DNA from: a bacterium
GTDB lineage: Bacteria > Acidobacteriota > Thermoanaerobaculia > Multivoradales > J023
DNA: 64,000 nt
Assembly (NCBI GenBank): GCA_024226315.1
Contig: JAAELT010000500.1
Span: 18,724 to 82,723, forward strand
Direction: 5' to 3'
Below, one piece after another: positions 62,530 through 64,000 of the stretch. The position numbers and the translations under genes are program-made. The notes beneath the pieces are model-generated. The model was given only the letters and a program-made list of their open reading frames with translations. It did not search any database and was not told the DNA's origin. Every line of letters begins with the position of its first letter. Position 1 is the stretch's first letter.

Positions 62530-63231
62530 ATGAATGACGAGCACCTGAAGATCCTCCAGCAGGGTGTCGTGACGTGGAACGAGTGGCGAGCCGCGAATGC
62601 GGAGGTGCGTCCGGACCTTGCCCACGTCGACTTCACCGGCGCGAACCTCGCCGACATCCGTGGCGCCGTAGTCGGAGCGACATCGTTGATCGCCTGCGAC
62701 TTGGCCGGGATTCGGAACCTCGCCACCGTTGACCACAGCGGTCCTTCGGACATCTCGACCAGCACGCTGGCGTTTACTGCGGCCGCACTCGCTGACCAGC
62801 CGCACCGCCAAGGCGAAATCGAAGCCTTCCTTCACGGCGCGGGTGTCGAAGAGGACTGGATAGACGTCTTCCGCTGCCGCATCGGCCAGTCGATTGAGTT
62901 CTAGTCCTGCTTCATCTCCAACAGCCACGATGACAACAGCTTCGCTCGGCGCCTCTACGACGGCCTCCAAGGCCGCGGCATCCGTTGCTGGCTTGACGAG
63001 CACCAGATGCTGCCGGGTGATGACATCTACGACTCCGTCGACCGCGGCATCCGGCTATGGGACAAGGTCTTGCTCTGCTGCTCGGGGGCGTCACTCACCA
63101 GCTGGTGGGTCGAGAAGGAGATCAGCGCGGCGCTCGAGAAGGAGCGCCTGGCCGCTGACTTCACCAACTGGGGGGGCGAGCCGCAACGGTGTGGAGATTT
63201 ACTCCAAGCGCAAGCGATCCTCAAGATCTGA
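62530..63231 (+). pseudogene. Broken pentapeptide-repeat/TIR protein gene
   Basis: The first part (62530-62904) reads MNDEHLKILQQGVVTWNEWR and PDLAHVDFTGANLAD, the usual start of pentapeptide-repeat TIR proteins, but with only about two pentapeptides left. After GQSIEF a TAG (62902-62904) stands where intact relatives have the Tyr of IEFYSCFIS; the same frame resumes at once as SCFISNSHDDNSFARRLYDG, RCWLDEHQMLPGDDIYDSVD and SWWVEKEISAALEKERL, a clear TIR domain. After that roughly 35 residues of the family core are missing before ADFTNW, and the C-terminus is out of register, ending at TGA 63229-63231. So there is a nonsense codon, an internal deletion and probably a frameshift. Intact relatives are remembered, not searched. 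Confidence 0.8.
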
Positions 63232-63437
63232 GAGCGGATTCAGACCGGACTAAACCGAAATGCTCCGCAGAGACTCTAACTCCTTTCGAGTCCAATCGTA
63301 GCCATGAACAACTCGCCGTGGGTCGTCCGGCGCAAGCAGTTGGCCTGAGACGAGCCTAGTACAGCCGCTCTCTCGCTGGTACCAGATCAAACGGCCCGAC
63401 CAGTTGAATCAACCTTTTCAGCCGACAGGAGGGGCCG

Positions 63438-63914
63438 ATGCCGCTCGACTTCACGGTAGTACAAGCAGTTCGACAGCGATTCGGTGACAGCATCGCGGAT
63501 GAGTTCGAGTTCGATCGAGAGACGGAGGCTCCTTTTGTTGGTGCAGCTAAGGACTTCCCGTTCGAGTGCCCCAACATCGACCGCTCCCAGGACGCCATTC
63601 TCCAGTTCCAATCATTGGGGGTATCGCACCGTAATAGCGTTCTTCAGGTCAACAGCACGAAGGTTTTTGGGGGTCTCTCAACGAGCGTCGACTTCGCACG
63701 CGACGACATCAAGGTCTTTGTAGTCCAGAGGTGGGCGACTCACCATCTGCTCCTTCAGCCGGGGCTCTTGAGAAACAACAACGTCTTGCGGATTGAGTCG
63801 CGACGCCATGCCACTGGAGGGTCCAGCGGCATCGACAACTTCGTTATCGATAACATTACTGTGCTGTTCAAGACCCGCCGTGGTGGTCTCTTCGAGTGGC
63901 TACTGCGCAGGTAG
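63438..63914 (+). CDS. Hypothetical beta-rich protein, 158 residues
   Basis: ATG 63438 has AGGAGG five bases upstream, a strong ribosome site. The protein starts MPLDFTVVQAVRQRFGDSIA and its C-terminal two thirds alternate short strands: NSVLQVNSTKVFGGLSTSVD, DDIKVFVVQRWATHHLLLQP, NNNVLRIESRRHATGG and GIDNFVIDNITVLFKTR, resembling a jelly-roll carbohydrate-binding module. No signal peptide, catalytic motif or family that I can name. The surrounding DNA (about 63240-64000) is poorer in G+C than the rest of the window, suggesting recent transfer. No gene is seen in the last 86 bases. Confidence 0.65.
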   Translation: MPLDFTVVQAVRQRFGDSIADEFEFDRETEAPFVGAAKDFPFECPNIDRSQDAILQFQSLGVSHRNSVLQVNSTKVFGGLSTSVDFARDDIKVFVVQRWATHHLLLQPGLLRNNNVLRIESRRHATGGSSGIDNFVIDNITVLFKTRRGGLFEWLLRR

Positions 63915-64000
63915 TATTGCGTCGCTGGTCGCTGAACGCACCCACGTCAAAGCTGGTCCTCAGATCACTGCTGTCCAAGATAACTCAGGGTTGAGCTGGC

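Overview
The DNA is high in G+C throughout and carries features that often occur together in Acidobacteriota and Myxococcota: very large NRPS genes, a 7TM/SpoIIE phosphatase, a CBM9/DUF5916-type outer-membrane protein, a winged-helix/FlgO regulator and a TIR-WD40 protein. I favour Acidobacteriota (for example Thermoanaerobaculia), but this is inference because the window has no rRNA or other phylogenetic marker.

Layout. 1-2916 (minus): the [NiFe]-hydrogenase maturation genes hypF-hypC-hypD, with hypD cut by the window edge. 3039-13415: unlinked single genes, namely a TIR/WD40-like membrane protein, an S41 protease, a 7TM-type SpoIIE phosphatase, a small possibly frameshifted gene, an alpha/beta hydrolase, a secreted glycan-binding-like protein and a TPR-TonB-C protein. 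13664-58817 (minus): one very long operon with five NRPS genes in biosynthetic order, then an MFS exporter, a DUF5916-type outer-membrane beta-barrel and a secreted esterase. 59379-60104 (plus): a winged-helix/FlgO regulator divergent from the operon, separated from it by an AT-rich region holding a 22-bp-phased direct repeat. 60592-64000: a hypothetical gene, a tandem 43-bp palindromic repeat array, a small-ORF/nucleotidyltransferase pair, a broken pentapeptide-TIR pseudogene and a beta-rich hypothetical protein in noticeably lower-GC DNA. This end looks like accessory or defence-type DNA.

How the NRPS works. The genes run in the order NRPS1 (58817-47142), NRPS2, NRPS3, NRPS4, NRPS5 (23549-18909). 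I count 12 modules: A-T, then (C-A-T)x11, ending in an epimerase-like domain and no thioesterase. Binding-pocket codes read by eye against GrsA give: module 1 DIFDIGAIT (unassigned); 2 DAWFLGHVV (Leu-like); 3 DAFFLGCSF and 4 DAFFLGCTF (aliphatic, Ile/Val-like); 5, 6, 7 and 8 all DTENIGTIV (unassigned, the same residue four times); 9 DALWLGGTF (Val); 10 DIENVGAVT (unassigned); 11 DVWHISLVD (Ser); 12 DILQLGVIW (Gly-like). The inferred product is a dodecapeptide of the form X-Leu-(Ile/Val)-(Ile/Val)-Z-Z-Z-Z-Val-Y-Ser-Gly. It starts without an acyl-loading C domain, so lipidation is not expected. Three condensation domains accepting from modules 5-7 are of the DCL type, yet no internal epimerase exists, and the terminal E-like domain has lost its catalytic second histidine. 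Release is therefore unexplained.

A second theme is promoter architecture. Several plus-strand genes have a TAnnnT-like -10 hexamer exactly 6-7 bases before a start codon, implying leaderless transcripts. In two cases this start opens a micro-ORF whose stop overlaps the start of the real gene.
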